A stretch of DNA of 64,000 bases. It comes from Duganella lactea (GTDB lineage Bacteria > Pseudomonadota > Gammaproteobacteria > Burkholderiales > Burkholderiaceae_D). The notes under the pieces were generated by a model that ran no database searches, was not told the DNA's origin, and saw only the letters and a list, made by a program, of their open reading frames with translations. The stretch spans positions 372,001 to 436,000 of the forward strand of contig NZ_WWCP01000001.1 of assembly GCF_009857505.1 (NCBI RefSeq), given 5' to 3'. The position numbers and the translations under genes were made by a program. Below, piece by piece: positions 47,185 to 55,332 of this stretch; within the stretch, counting starts at the first letter, position 1; each line of letters opens with the position of its first letter.

Positions 47185-48164
47185 ACCCAGCTAATTTCGA
47201 CACCATCCTGATCGTCGGCCACGGTTCCCGCGAGGATTCCGGCAATCAGGAGATCCGCGAATTCACCGAGCAATGGCGTGCGCGTCGCCCTGACTGGCGC
47301 ATTGAGTTGTGCTTTATCGAATTCGCGCCGCCGGAAATGAACGCCGCCTTGCTGAAAGCTGCGCAAACGTCCAGCCGCGTGCTGGTGGTGCCGCTGATTC
47401 TGAACGCGGCCGGCCACGTGAAGATGGAAATCCCCGAGGCGATCGAGCAGGCGCGCGCCGCATGTCCGCAAACGGAAATTCTGCTGGCGCCGCACCTGAC
47501 GGCCTGCGATCCGATTCTGGCGATCCTCAAGCGTCGCCTGCGCAAGTTGATGAATACGTTGGACATGCCCGACCCAACCACCACCGGCGTGGTGGTGCTG
47601 GGCCGTGGCTCGTCGGATCGCGGCGCCAATGGCGAGATGGCCAAGATGGCGCGCTGGCTGATGGAGGAGGGCGATCATGAGCTGGTCGACCTGGCGTTCA
47701 CCGGCATCACCTGGCCGCGTTTGGAGAAGGTCGTGCAGCGCCATGTTCTGCTGGGCATGCGCCAGATCGTCGTGCTGCCTTACTACCTGTACACCGGCAC
47801 GCTGATGCAGCGCATTCACCGCCAGGTGGAGCATCTGCGCACCCAGTACCCGCAGATTCGCTTTGCCTGCGGCGATCATTTCGGCTTTGAGAAAGAAATC
47901 TTCGAGCTGATGGACCAGCGCGTGGAAGACCTGCGCGCCGGCGTGCAGGATAGCCGCCTGCCATGCGATGGTTGCAGCTACCGCGAAATCGCGCATGACA
48001 TGGGGCATGGCCACTCGCACGCCCACACGCATGATCACGCACACGCCCCAGCCGAAGCCGCGCATGGCCATGATCATGCACATGACCACGCACACGGCCA
48101 CGCACACGGCCACGATCATGCACACGACCATGATCACGACCACGCGAAAGGCCAGCCAGCATGA
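47181..48164 (+). CDS. cbiX: sirohydrochlorin cobaltochelatase, long form with CxxC and His-rich tail
   Basis: A 327-residue two-domain chelatase. The N-half has the catalytic histidine in ILIVGHGSRE (residue 14); in the second half the matching position is arginine (VVLGRGSSDRG), so only one half should be catalytic. Near residue 263 there is PCDGCSYR, a CxxC that binds an Fe-S cluster in long CbiX proteins. From about 275 the tail is a histidine-rich run of His-Ala, His-Gly and His-Asp pairs, over 25 histidines, probably holding cobalt or nickel. It inserts cobalt into sirohydrochlorin, so the pathway is the cobalt-early one. Confidence 0.95.
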   Translation: MNPANFDTILIVGHGSREDSGNQEIREFTEQWRARRPDWRIELCFIEFAPPEMNAALLKAAQTSSRVLVVPLILNAAGHVKMEIPEAIEQARAACPQTEILLAPHLTACDPILAILKRRLRKLMNTLDMPDPTTTGVVVLGRGSSDRGANGEMAKMARWLMEEGDHELVDLAFTGITWPRLEKVVQRHVLLGMRQIVVLPYYLYTGTLMQRIHRQVEHLRTQYPQIRFACGDHFGFEKEIFELMDQRVEDLRAGVQDSRLPCDGCSYREIAHDMGHGHSHAHTHDHAHAPAEAAHGHDHAHDHAHGHAHGHDHAHDHDHDHAKGQPA

Positions 48165-48838
48165 GCACCGTGAACACCGTCACCGAACAACTCACGCGTG
48201 CAGGCCAGGTCATTGAGCACGACAGCTTCGCCATCATCGACGCCGAAGTTGGCCCGCACGCCTACACGGAAGCCCAATGGCCCATCGTGCGTCGCATGAT
48301 CCACGCCAACGCCGACTTCGACTTCAACGGCCTGACCGACTTCCATGCAGACGCGGTGGAAGCCGGCATCCAGGCAATGCTGAAAGGCGGCACACCCGTG
48401 GTGGCCGACGTCGAAATGATTTGCTCCGGGCTGTCGCAACCACGCCTGGGCCACTTCGGCATGAAGACCCACCAGTTCATCAGCGACGCCGACGTCATCG
48501 AAACCGCCAAAGTCGAAGACACCACCCGCGCCGTGCAAGCGATGCGCAAAGCCCACCGCAAAGGCCTGCTGAACGGCGCCATCGTCGGCATCGGCAACGC
48601 GCCCACCGCACTGATCGAGCTGGTACGCCTGATCCGCGAAGAGGGCGCCAAGCCGGCGCTGGTGGTCGGCATGCCGGTGGGCTTCGTCTCCGCCGCCGAA
48701 TCCAAAGACCTGGTGGCCGAATTGAACGACGTGCCATGGATCGTCATCCGTGGCCGCAAAGGCGGCTCCACGCTGGTAGTCGCCACGGTGCACGCCTTGC
48801 TGTCGATGGCCGAAGCTCGTCAAAAGGCCCAGCCATGA
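48161..48838 (+). CDS. cobH: (cobalt-)precorrin-8X methylmutase
   Basis: A 225-residue protein with the CbiC/CobH family motifs: SFAIIDAEVGPH near the N-terminus, GGTPVVADVEMICSG, and the C-terminal NAPTALIELVRLI and GMPVGFVSAAESKDLV. His44-type catalytic position falls in VRRMIHANADFDF. It moves the C11 methyl to C12, giving cobyrinate. It overlaps cbiX by 4 bases and cbiD by 4. Confidence 0.95.
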   Translation: MSTVNTVTEQLTRAGQVIEHDSFAIIDAEVGPHAYTEAQWPIVRRMIHANADFDFNGLTDFHADAVEAGIQAMLKGGTPVVADVEMICSGLSQPRLGHFGMKTHQFISDADVIETAKVEDTTRAVQAMRKAHRKGLLNGAIVGIGNAPTALIELVRLIREEGAKPALVVGMPVGFVSAAESKDLVAELNDVPWIVIRGRKGGSTLVVATVHALLSMAEARQKAQP

Positions 48839-50025
48839 AAGAAAAAACGGCTGCCGAAAAAGGCACCCGTACCGGTTTCACCACCGGCGCCTGTGCCGCC
48901 GCCGCCGCGCGCGCCGCGGTGCTGGGACTCGTCCATGGCCGCGTGCCGGAAGAAATCGAAAGCCTGCTGCCCAACGGCAGCCGGATCACGTTCGCCATCC
49001 ATGACGGCCAATGCGACAAGGACCATGCCCACGCCATGGTCATCAAATTCGCCGGCGACGACCCTGACTGCACCGACGGCGCCCACATGACCGTGGATCT
49101 GCGCCTGCTGCCAGGCCAAGCCGGCGAAGTAGTGTACGTGGCGGGCGACGGTGTCGGCACCGTCACCATGAAAGGCCTTGGCCTGGAGGTCGGCGGGCCG
49201 GCCATCAATCCCGTCCCGCGCAAGAACATCGCCGACAACCTGCGCGAAGCCGCGCCGGAACTGCTGGCGCAGCACGGCATCGAAGTCACCATCAGCGTGC
49301 CGGATGGCCAGGTGATGGCGAAGAAGACCACCAACGCGCGCCTCGGCATCCTGGGCGGCATCAGCATCCTCGGCACCACCGGCATCGTCAAGCCGTATTC
49401 GACAGCCGCCTGGCGCGCCAGCGTGGTGCAGGGCATTCAGGTGGCGTCCACCTCGGGCCACAATCTGGTGGCGTTGACCACCGGCGGCCGCACCGAAACC
49501 TTCGCCATGACCACGCTGCGCGCCGAGCGCCCGGAGCTGCCTGCCGCCTGCTTCGTGCAGATGGGCGACTTCCTGCGCTACGCGCTGGATGAAGTGGTGG
49601 CGCAGGGCATCCAACTGGTGGTGATGGCGGTGATGGTCGGTAAGCTGACCAAGATCGCGCAAGGCGAAACCATCACCCACGCCAACCGCAGCGAAGTCGA
49701 TACCGACCTGGTGGCGGAAATCGGCCGCCGCATTGGCGCCACCGAAGAGGACTGCGCCGCCATGGCCGCCGCCGAAACCGCGCGCTTTGGCGCTGAGCTG
49801 ATGGTGGAGCGTGGCCTTGGCGACGCCTTCCACCACGCACTGGCGCAAGCCGCCATCGACACGCTGACCGCGCCGGACCGCTACGGCCGCAAGTTCCAAC
49901 TGCGCGTGCTGGTGTGCGACTTCAGCGGCGTGCAGGTGGCCGACGTCTGGTCGGCTCCCGCCGAGCCGCACGAACGTCCCGCCAGCGCCGGCCGCATCGG
50001 CATCGATCATTTACCGGAAGCCTAG
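48835..50025 (+). CDS. cbiD: cobalt-precorrin-5B C1-methyltransferase
   Basis: A 396-residue CbiD. The characteristic N-terminus RTGFTTGACAAAAARAA is followed by the VGTVTMKGLGLEVGGPAINPVPR block and by NARLGILGGISILGTTGIVKPYS. CbiD occurs only in the cobalt-early (anaerobic-type) pathway and replaces the aerobic CobF, so it fixes which route is used. It methylates C1 of cobalt-precorrin-5B. There is 1 base between its stop and the next start. Confidence 0.97.
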   Translation: MKEKTAAEKGTRTGFTTGACAAAAARAAVLGLVHGRVPEEIESLLPNGSRITFAIHDGQCDKDHAHAMVIKFAGDDPDCTDGAHMTVDLRLLPGQAGEVVYVAGDGVGTVTMKGLGLEVGGPAINPVPRKNIADNLREAAPELLAQHGIEVTISVPDGQVMAKKTTNARLGILGGISILGTTGIVKPYSTAAWRASVVQGIQVASTSGHNLVALTTGGRTETFAMTTLRAERPELPAACFVQMGDFLRYALDEVVAQGIQLVVMAVMVGKLTKIAQGETITHANRSEVDTDLVAEIGRRIGATEEDCAAMAAAETARFGAELMVERGLGDAFHHALAQAAIDTLTAPDRYGRKFQLRVLVCDFSGVQVADVWSAPAEPHERPASAGRIGIDHLPEA

Positions 50026-50026
50026 A

Positions 50027-51331
50027 ATGGAAATCAAAGACCCCAATCCCTGTCGCGTGATCGGTGTGCTCGATGACGGCATCGCCAGCTTGAGCGGCAC
50101 CGCGCTGGCGCTGCTGCGCAACGCGGACGTCATCATCGGCGGCGCACGCACGCTGGCGCTGCTGGAACGCGAGTTCAAAGCGGGCGCCGTGCGCCACGAC
50201 CTGACCGGCAAGCTGAAAGAAGTGCCCGAGTGGGTACGCGCCGCGCGCGCCGACAACCTGGCTTGCGTGGTGCTGGCCACCGGCGACCCGCTCTGCCACG
50301 GCATCGCCCCGTATCTGGCGCAGCACCTGTGCGTGGAAGCGCTGGACATCTTGCCCAACCTGTCCACGTTGCAACTGGCGTGCGCGCGCATCGGCCTTGC
50401 ATGGCAGGACGCACGCATCGTATCCGTGCATGCGAAGGATGCCGGCGAATGGCAACGCGGCGCCACGCCAACGCATGGCATGTACGCACTGGCGCAAGCC
50501 GCGCGCCAGCACGCACGCCTGCTGATCCTGACCAGCCCGGACAACTCGCCGGACCGCATCGCGCGCCTGCTGCTGGCCGAAGGTCTGGGTGACGATTTCC
50601 TGATGGCGGTGGCGGAAAACCTGCTGCAGCCGGAAGAGCGCGTGCTGGCCGAACTCACGTCACAAGAAGCGGCCGGGATGAAATTCGCCGCGCTGAACGT
50701 CGTGCTGCTGTGGCGCGTTACGCCAGCCACGCGCCCGGTGCGCTTTGGCTTGGCCGACGCCGAATTCGTGCAACGCCAGCCTGAGAAGGGCCTGATCACC
50801 AAACAGGAAGTACGCGCCGTCAGCCTGGCGCGCATGCAGCTGCGCGCGGACAGCGTGGTGTGGGACATCGGCGCCGGTTCCGGCTCGGTGGGCCTGGAGG
50901 CCGCGCGTCTTTGCCCGCAAGGCCACGTCTACGCCACCGAAAAGAACGAGGCCGACTACGCCATCGCCGGCCAGAATCACGCCGCCTTCGGCATCAGCAA
51001 TTACAGCCTGTATCTCGGCAAAGCGCCGGAAGGGCTGGACGCGTGGCCCGATCCGGATGCGGTATTCATCGGCGGCTCCGGCGGCGAACTGGCGGGGCTC
51101 ATCGACGGCATCATCAAGCGCCTGCGCCCGAACGGCACGCTGGTGATGAACTTCGTCACGCTGGAAAACCTGGCCACCGCCACGGCCACGCTGCAATCGA
51201 TGGAAGGCGTCAGCTGGGACGTGCTGCAACTGCAAGCGGCGCGCAGCAAGCCGATACTGCATATGCATCGCATGGCCGCCGAGAATCCGGTATGGATCGT
51301 CTGCGCGCGCCGGGAGATCAACAATGACTAA
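50027..51331 (+). CDS. cobL: precorrin-6Y C5,15-methyltransferase/decarboxylase (CbiE-CbiT fusion)
   Basis: A 434-residue fusion. The CbiE half covers about residues 8-205 (VIGVLDDGIASLSGTALALLRNADVIIGGARTL, then VVLATGDPLCHGI and SPDNSPDRIARLLL). The CbiT half runs from about 240 with the class I SAM motif VWDIGAGSGSVGLEAARL near 280 and later VFIGGSGGEL. The fused enzyme adds methyls at C5 and C15 and removes the acetate carboxyl at C12. Its stop overlaps the following start by 8 bases. Confidence 0.95.
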   Translation: MEIKDPNPCRVIGVLDDGIASLSGTALALLRNADVIIGGARTLALLEREFKAGAVRHDLTGKLKEVPEWVRAARADNLACVVLATGDPLCHGIAPYLAQHLCVEALDILPNLSTLQLACARIGLAWQDARIVSVHAKDAGEWQRGATPTHGMYALAQAARQHARLLILTSPDNSPDRIARLLLAEGLGDDFLMAVAENLLQPEERVLAELTSQEAAGMKFAALNVVLLWRVTPATRPVRFGLADAEFVQRQPEKGLITKQEVRAVSLARMQLRADSVVWDIGAGSGSVGLEAARLCPQGHVYATEKNEADYAIAGQNHAAFGISNYSLYLGKAPEGLDAWPDPDAVFIGGSGGELAGLIDGIIKRLRPNGTLVMNFVTLENLATATATLQSMEGVSWDVLQLQAARSKPILHMHRMAAENPVWIVCARREINND

Positions 51332-52121
51332 GCCGGGCACCCTGTGGGGCATCTCGCTCGGCCCCGGCGACCCTGGCCTGATTACGCGCGCCGCATGGGA
51401 AGCGCTGCAACGCCGCGACACCATCTGGGTCTATCCGGCGCGCAGCGGCAAGACGCCAAGCTACGCCTTCGACATCGTGCAGCGCGCCGGCGTCACCCCG
51501 CCGGAGCATCACACGCAACTGCTGTTCCCCATGACGCATGACGGCGAGAAGCTGGGCCGCGCATGGCTGAAGGCGGCGGATACCGTGCTGCCATGGCTGC
51601 GCGAAGGCCGCGACGTGCTGTTCCTGGTGGAAGGCGACGCCAGCACCTACGCCACCTTCGGCCACCTCGCGCGCACCGTCAGCGCCATTGATGAACAGGT
51701 GCCGGTGCGGATCATCGCCGGCGTCAACTCATTCACGGCGGCGTGCGCGCAAGTGCCGGTGCCGTTTTCCGAACAGGACGACACGGTCGCCATCGTGCCC
51801 GCCGCTTATGGCGTCAGCGCGGTCGACCGCCTGCTGCCGGACTTCGACACGCTGGTGCTAATGAAAGTGAAGCCCATTCTCGATGACCTGATCAACTGGA
51901 TGGAACGCCGTGACCTGCTGGCCGGCGCCCACTTCATTGAACGCGTCGGCGCGCCGGACGAACGCCGTTACAGCGGCGACGACATTCTGGCACTGCGCGG
52001 TACCAAGGTCAGTTACCTGTCGCTGCTGATCATCAAACACGCGCACCGCATTCGCGGTGAACGCATCAAGGGCTGCCTGCGCAAGGACGGCCCACAACCT
52101 CTCTCCCTGGAGACCGCATGA
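51324..52121 (+). CDS. cobI: (cobalt-)precorrin-2 C20-methyltransferase
   Basis: A 265-residue methylase (GTLWGISLGPGDPGLITRAAWEAL, VLFLVEGDASTYATFGHLAR, IAGVNSFTAACAQVPVPF). The EGDAS loop and the IxGVxSF motif mark the CobI/CbiL group. It carries out the first methylation after cobalt insertion. The start overlaps cobL, the stop overlaps cbiG (ATGA). Confidence 0.94.
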   Translation: MTKPGTLWGISLGPGDPGLITRAAWEALQRRDTIWVYPARSGKTPSYAFDIVQRAGVTPPEHHTQLLFPMTHDGEKLGRAWLKAADTVLPWLREGRDVLFLVEGDASTYATFGHLARTVSAIDEQVPVRIIAGVNSFTAACAQVPVPFSEQDDTVAIVPAAYGVSAVDRLLPDFDTLVLMKVKPILDDLINWMERRDLLAGAHFIERVGAPDERRYSGDDILALRGTKVSYLSLLIIKHAHRIRGERIKGCLRKDGPQPLSLETA

Positions 52122-52870
52122 GCACCATCACCAATCAGCCGGCGCCGCGCGTATGCCTGGTCGCCATCACCAAGCACGGCGCAGCGCAGGCCGCGCGCCT
52201 GGCAGCCGATCTGCCGGAAGCGGACATCTGCACCTCGGCCAAATTCGCCGCCACCTTCGCGGAAGCCAGCAACACCGTGCGCGCCTATGACGGCGCGCTG
52301 CGCGACGAGATCGGGCCGCTGTTCGCTGGCTATGACCAGATCATCTTTTTCGTCTCGCTGGGCGCCGTGGTGCGCCTGATCGCGCCGCACCTGCGCAGCA
52401 AGGACGAAGACCCAGGCATCATCGTGGTCGATGACGCCGGCCAGTACGTGATTCCGGTGCTGTCCGGTCACGTTGGCGGCGCCAATGAATGGAGCGAACG
52501 CGTGGCAGACCTGCTGGGCGCCGCGCCGGTGCTGACCACCGCGTCGGACGTCGGCCGCACGATTCCGGTCGATATTCTGGGACGCCACCTCGGTTGGAAG
52601 GTAGAGGCGCCGAAGATCAACATCACGCGCGTGTCCGCGCATGTGGTCAACGGCGAACCGATCGCCTTCGTGCAGGAAGCCGGCAGCCCGGATTGGTGGA
52701 CGCGTCCGACGCCGCTGCCGGAGAATATCCACCGCTTCACGCGCTTTGATGATGTGCCGCTGGACCGCTACGCCGCGCTGCTGTGGGTGACGCATGCCGA
52801 CGTGCCGGCCGATCGCTGGGATACGCTCAAAGAGCGCCTGGTGGTCTATCGCCCGCCAGTGGAAGCATGA
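52118..52870 (+). CDS. cbiG: cobalt-precorrin-5A hydrolase, N-terminal and central domains
   Basis: A 250-residue protein corresponding to the N-terminal and middle parts of CbiG (VCLVAITKHGAAQAARL, then IIFFVSLGAVVRLIAPHLRSKDEDPGIIVVDDAGQYVIPVLSGHVGGANEW). The GAVVR and GHxGGAN motifs are intact. It opens the C20-containing delta-lactone and releases acetaldehyde in the cobalt-early route. In many bacteria CbiG is one chain of ~350 residues; here the C-terminal domain is a separate gene that starts with a 4-base overlap. Confidence 0.93.
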   Translation: MSTITNQPAPRVCLVAITKHGAAQAARLAADLPEADICTSAKFAATFAEASNTVRAYDGALRDEIGPLFAGYDQIIFFVSLGAVVRLIAPHLRSKDEDPGIIVVDDAGQYVIPVLSGHVGGANEWSERVADLLGAAPVLTTASDVGRTIPVDILGRHLGWKVEAPKINITRVSAHVVNGEPIAFVQEAGSPDWWTRPTPLPENIHRFTRFDDVPLDRYAALLWVTHADVPADRWDTLKERLVVYRPPVEA

Positions 52871-53274
52871 GCGATCAATTCACCGTGGGACTAGGCTGCG
52901 ACCGCGGCGTGCTGCTGGAGACGGTGCGCGAAGCGCTGCAAGCCGCACTGACCTTGGCCGGCGCGCGCGCCGACCAGGTGATCGCCGCCGCCAGCATCAC
53001 GTTGAAGAAGGACGAAGTGGCGCTGCTCGCGCTGGCCGAGGAAAACGGCTGGCCGCTGCACTTCTACGAAGCGGAGCAATTGGCCGCGGTCGAAGTACCG
53101 CATCCATCCGAGACCGTGCGCAAGTACACCGGCACGCCATCGGTGAGCGAAGCGGCGGCGCTGCTGGCAGCAGGACCGAATACGCCGATGACCGCGCTGG
53201 TCGTCGAAAAACATAAACTCAAAGGAGCCGATGGCCGCAACGCCACCGTCTCCATCGCAAGGAAAACACCATGA
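52867..53274 (+). CDS. cobE: CobE / CbiG C-terminal domain protein
   Basis: A 135-residue protein with the CobE/GbiG-C signatures: FTVGLGCDRGVLLETVREAL at the start, AAASITLKKDEVALLALAE, and SVSEAAALLAAG then LVVEKHKLKGADGRNATVSIARK. The ATG at 52867 overlaps the cbiG stop. It probably works together with the preceding CbiG protein as a split enzyme. Confidence 0.92.
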   Translation: MSDQFTVGLGCDRGVLLETVREALQAALTLAGARADQVIAAASITLKKDEVALLALAEENGWPLHFYEAEQLAAVEVPHPSETVRKYTGTPSVSEAAALLAAGPNTPMTALVVEKHKLKGADGRNATVSIARKTP

Positions 53275-54251
53275 GTGGAGCAGGAAAAATCATGCTGGTC
53301 GGGATCGGCCCCGGCAGCGTTGAACACATGACGCAGCGCGCGCGCGACGCCATCGCCGAATCGGACGTGGTGATCGGCTACGTCACTTACATCAAGCTGG
53401 TGGCGGACCTCATCGAAGGCAAGGAGATCATCCGCAAATCGATGACCGAAGAACTGGACCGCGCCGTCAGCGCATTGGAGGCGGCGCGCGCCGGCAAGAA
53501 GGTGGCGCTGATCTCGTCGGGCGACGCCGGCGTCTACGGCATGGCCGGCCCGACCTACGAGGTGCTGTTCCAGGCCGGCTGGACGCCGGAGGACGCGGTG
53601 CAGGTTGAAATCGTCCCCGGCGCCTCGGCGCTGAACAGCTGCGCCGCGCTGGTCGGCGCGCCGCTGACGCACGACTTCTGCGCCATCTCGCTGTCCGACC
53701 TGCTGACGCCATGGCCGACCATCGCCCGCCGGCTGGACGCGGTGGCGATGGCCGATTTCGTCGTCGCGCTGTACAACCCGAAAAGCGGTCGCCGCACGCG
53801 CCAGATCGTTGAGGCGCAGCGTCTGTTCCTGCGTCACCGCCGTCCGGATACGCCGGTGGCCATCGTCAAGAGCGGCTATCGTCGTCGCCAGAACATCGTC
53901 TTCACCACGCTCGATTCGATGGCCGACGCCGACATCGGCATGCTCAGCACCGTCCTGATTGGCAACAGCAACACCTTCGTACGCCACGGCCTGATGGTCA
54001 CGCCGCGCGGCTACGCCAACAAGTACGACATGGAAGAGGGCGGCGCCACGCGCGAGGGCGAGAAGGCCGGCCGTTCGCTGTCCACCGGCCTGCTGGGCTG
54101 GCTGGAGACGCTGCAGGCCGAACATGCGGCCGGCGACAGCGTCGAACTGCTGGCCGAGCGTCACCGCCTGCCGGCCGACTACATTCGCGCCACGCTGGAA
54201 GAACCGTGGGAAGCGACCGAGGCCGCCGCCACCGAGGAGGGCGAGGCATGA
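53271..54251 (+). CDS. cobJ: (cobalt-)precorrin-3B C17-methyltransferase, with C-terminal extension
   Basis: A 326-residue protein. Residues 1-245 are the CobJ/CbiH methylase (KIMLVGIGPGSVEHMTQRARDAI, ALISSGDAGVYGMAGPTYEVL, ALYNPKSGRRTRQI, IGNSNTFVRHGLMVTPRGYANKY). It adds the C17 methyl and contracts the ring. After that it has an extra ~75 residues (LSTGLLGWLETLQAEHAAGDSVELLAERHRLP), helical and of unknown role, ending in a glutamate/alanine-rich tail. It overlaps the ferredoxin gene by 4 bases. Confidence 0.94.
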   Translation: MSGAGKIMLVGIGPGSVEHMTQRARDAIAESDVVIGYVTYIKLVADLIEGKEIIRKSMTEELDRAVSALEAARAGKKVALISSGDAGVYGMAGPTYEVLFQAGWTPEDAVQVEIVPGASALNSCAALVGAPLTHDFCAISLSDLLTPWPTIARRLDAVAMADFVVALYNPKSGRRTRQIVEAQRLFLRHRRPDTPVAIVKSGYRRRQNIVFTTLDSMADADIGMLSTVLIGNSNTFVRHGLMVTPRGYANKYDMEEGGATREGEKAGRSLSTGLLGWLETLQAEHAAGDSVELLAERHRLPADYIRATLEEPWEATEAAATEEGEA

Positions 54252-54595
54252 CCGAACCTGTCGTCAAGCCGAAAATCGGCAACTACCACCGTCACATCCT
54301 GATCTGCACCGGCCCACGCTGCAGCCAGGACGGCGCCTCGCAGGCGCTGTTCGACAGCCTGGGCGACAAATTCAAGGCCGCCGGCCTGAACGAAGGCCCG
54401 TTGCGCGTCAAGCGCAGCCGCGTCAGCTGCTTCGCGGCCTGCAAGGGCGGCCCGGTCATGTGCGTGCAGCCGGATGGCACGTGGTATTACAACGTCACGC
54501 CGGAGAATATGGACCGCATCATCGAAGACCACCTGTGCAATGGCAAGAAGGTCGAGGATCTGGTGTTCCACCAGGCGGGCGAGGCCGACGCTTGA
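54248..54595 (+). CDS. thioredoxin-like 2Fe-2S ferredoxin
   Basis: A 115-residue protein starting MTEPVVKPKIGNYHRHILICTGPRC. Four cysteines form the thioredoxin-like [2Fe-2S] pattern: C20 and C25 in CTGPRC, then SCFAACKGGPVMC. The ATG at 54248 overlaps the cobJ stop (ATGA), making it the last gene of the riboswitch operon. Such ferredoxins are often encoded beside cobalt-early B12 genes; it may supply electrons for a reduction step, perhaps one that holds cobalt as Co(II) or handles precorrin-6A. That role is inferred from position only. Confidence 0.88.
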   Translation: MTEPVVKPKIGNYHRHILICTGPRCSQDGASQALFDSLGDKFKAAGLNEGPLRVKRSRVSCFAACKGGPVMCVQPDGTWYYNVTPENMDRIIEDHLCNGKKVEDLVFHQAGEADA

Positions 54596-54689
54596 GCCGT
54601 CGCAAGACGCTGCGAACGAAATCCGGGGATATCAGGGCAAAAGTGAGCTAAACTTCTAGTTTGGCCGAACACATTGGAGTTTTAATAAA

Positions 54690-55193
54690 ATGGCATCAGT
54701 TAATAAAGTCATCATCGTCGGCAACCTGGGTCGCGATCCGGAAATTCGCTACATGCCTAGCGGTGATGCGATCGCCAACATCGCGGTGGCGACGTCGTAT
54801 AAATCGAAAGACCGCAACACCGGCGAGCAGAAAGAGCTGACCGAGTGGCACCGTATTTCGTTCTTCGGCCGTCTGGCGGAAATCGTCGGCCAGTACCTGA
54901 AAAAAGGCTCGTCGGTCTACGTCGAAGGCCGTCTACAGACCCGTAAATACACCGACAAGGACGGCGTGGAAAAATACGCCACCGACATCATCGCTGAAAA
55001 CATGCAAATGCTGGGCGGTCGCGCCGGCATGGGCGGCGGCGACAACATGGACGATGGCGGCGGCTACGAAGCCCCGCCACAGCGTCAGGCTCCGGCCCCG
55101 CGTCCACAAATGGCGCCACCGGCCCCGGCACCACGCCCGGCCCCACGTCCAGCGCCGAACTTCTCGGATATGGATGACGATATTCCGTTCTGA
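54690..55193 (+). CDS. ssb: single-stranded DNA-binding protein
   Basis: A 167-residue SSB. The OB fold ([32 protein letters not shown], then [35 protein letters not shown]) fills residues 5-110. A glycine/proline-rich linker follows, ending in the acidic tip MDDDIPF that binds partner proteins. Length is typical. A ribosome binding site (TTGGAG) precedes the ATG. No LexA box is seen upstream. It is the last GC-rich host gene before the recombinase island. Confidence 0.98.
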   Translation: MASVNKVIIVGNLGRDPEIRYMPSGDAIANIAVATSYKSKDRNTGEQKELTEWHRISFFGRLAEIVGQYLKKGSSVYVEGRLQTRKYTDKDGVEKYATDIIAENMQMLGGRAGMGGGDNMDDGGGYEAPPQRQAPAPRPQMAPPAPAPRPAPRPAPNFSDMDDDIPF

Positions 55194-55220
55194 GACCCAG
55201 TTAGATAGTAGATGTAAACT

Positions 55221-55255
55221 ACGCCTTGCAAGTCATTGATTTGCAAGGCGTTTTT
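55221..55255 (+). terminator. terminator after ssb
   Basis: An 11-bp perfect stem (ACGCCTTGCAA / TTGCAAGGCGT) with a 9-base loop is followed by a T run, 28 bases after the ssb stop. Confidence 0.92.
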
Positions 55256-55327
55256 CATTGTTTACACTTTTATCTTGACACCGCCTTGAGCCAACATATA
55301 ACCTAGTCGCCAATATTGTAAACAATG
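55256..55327. repeat. 10-bp inverted repeats around the recombinase promoter, possible recombinase or regulator sites
   Basis: CATTGTTTAC (55256-55265) and its exact reverse complement GTAAACAATG (55318-55327) flank the promoter of the recombinase operon. A third copy of the TGTAAAC core lies at 55213-55219 between ssb and its terminator. These could be arm or core sites of the tyrosine recombinases at the left end of the element, or an operator. Confidence 0.5.
55275..55302 (+). promoter_or_regulatory. sigma-70-type promoter of the recombinase operon
   Basis: TTGACA, a 16-base spacer, then TATAAC lies 31 bases before the first recombinase ATG. The -35 is a perfect consensus match and the -10 has one mismatch. 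It sits between the two arms of the 10-bp inverted repeat. Confidence 0.72.
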
Positions 55328-55332
55328 GCGAG

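Noticed and set aside
48001..48160. CAC/CAT-rich tract that looks like a DNA repeat or CRISPR-like array
   Set aside because: It is the in-frame histidine tail of CbiX; there are no spacers of constant length and no cas genes in the window.
54596..54689. LexA box before ssb, as in enterobacteria
   Set aside because: No CTGT-N8-ACAG pattern is present in this gap; the SOS boxes here serve dinB and uvrA only.
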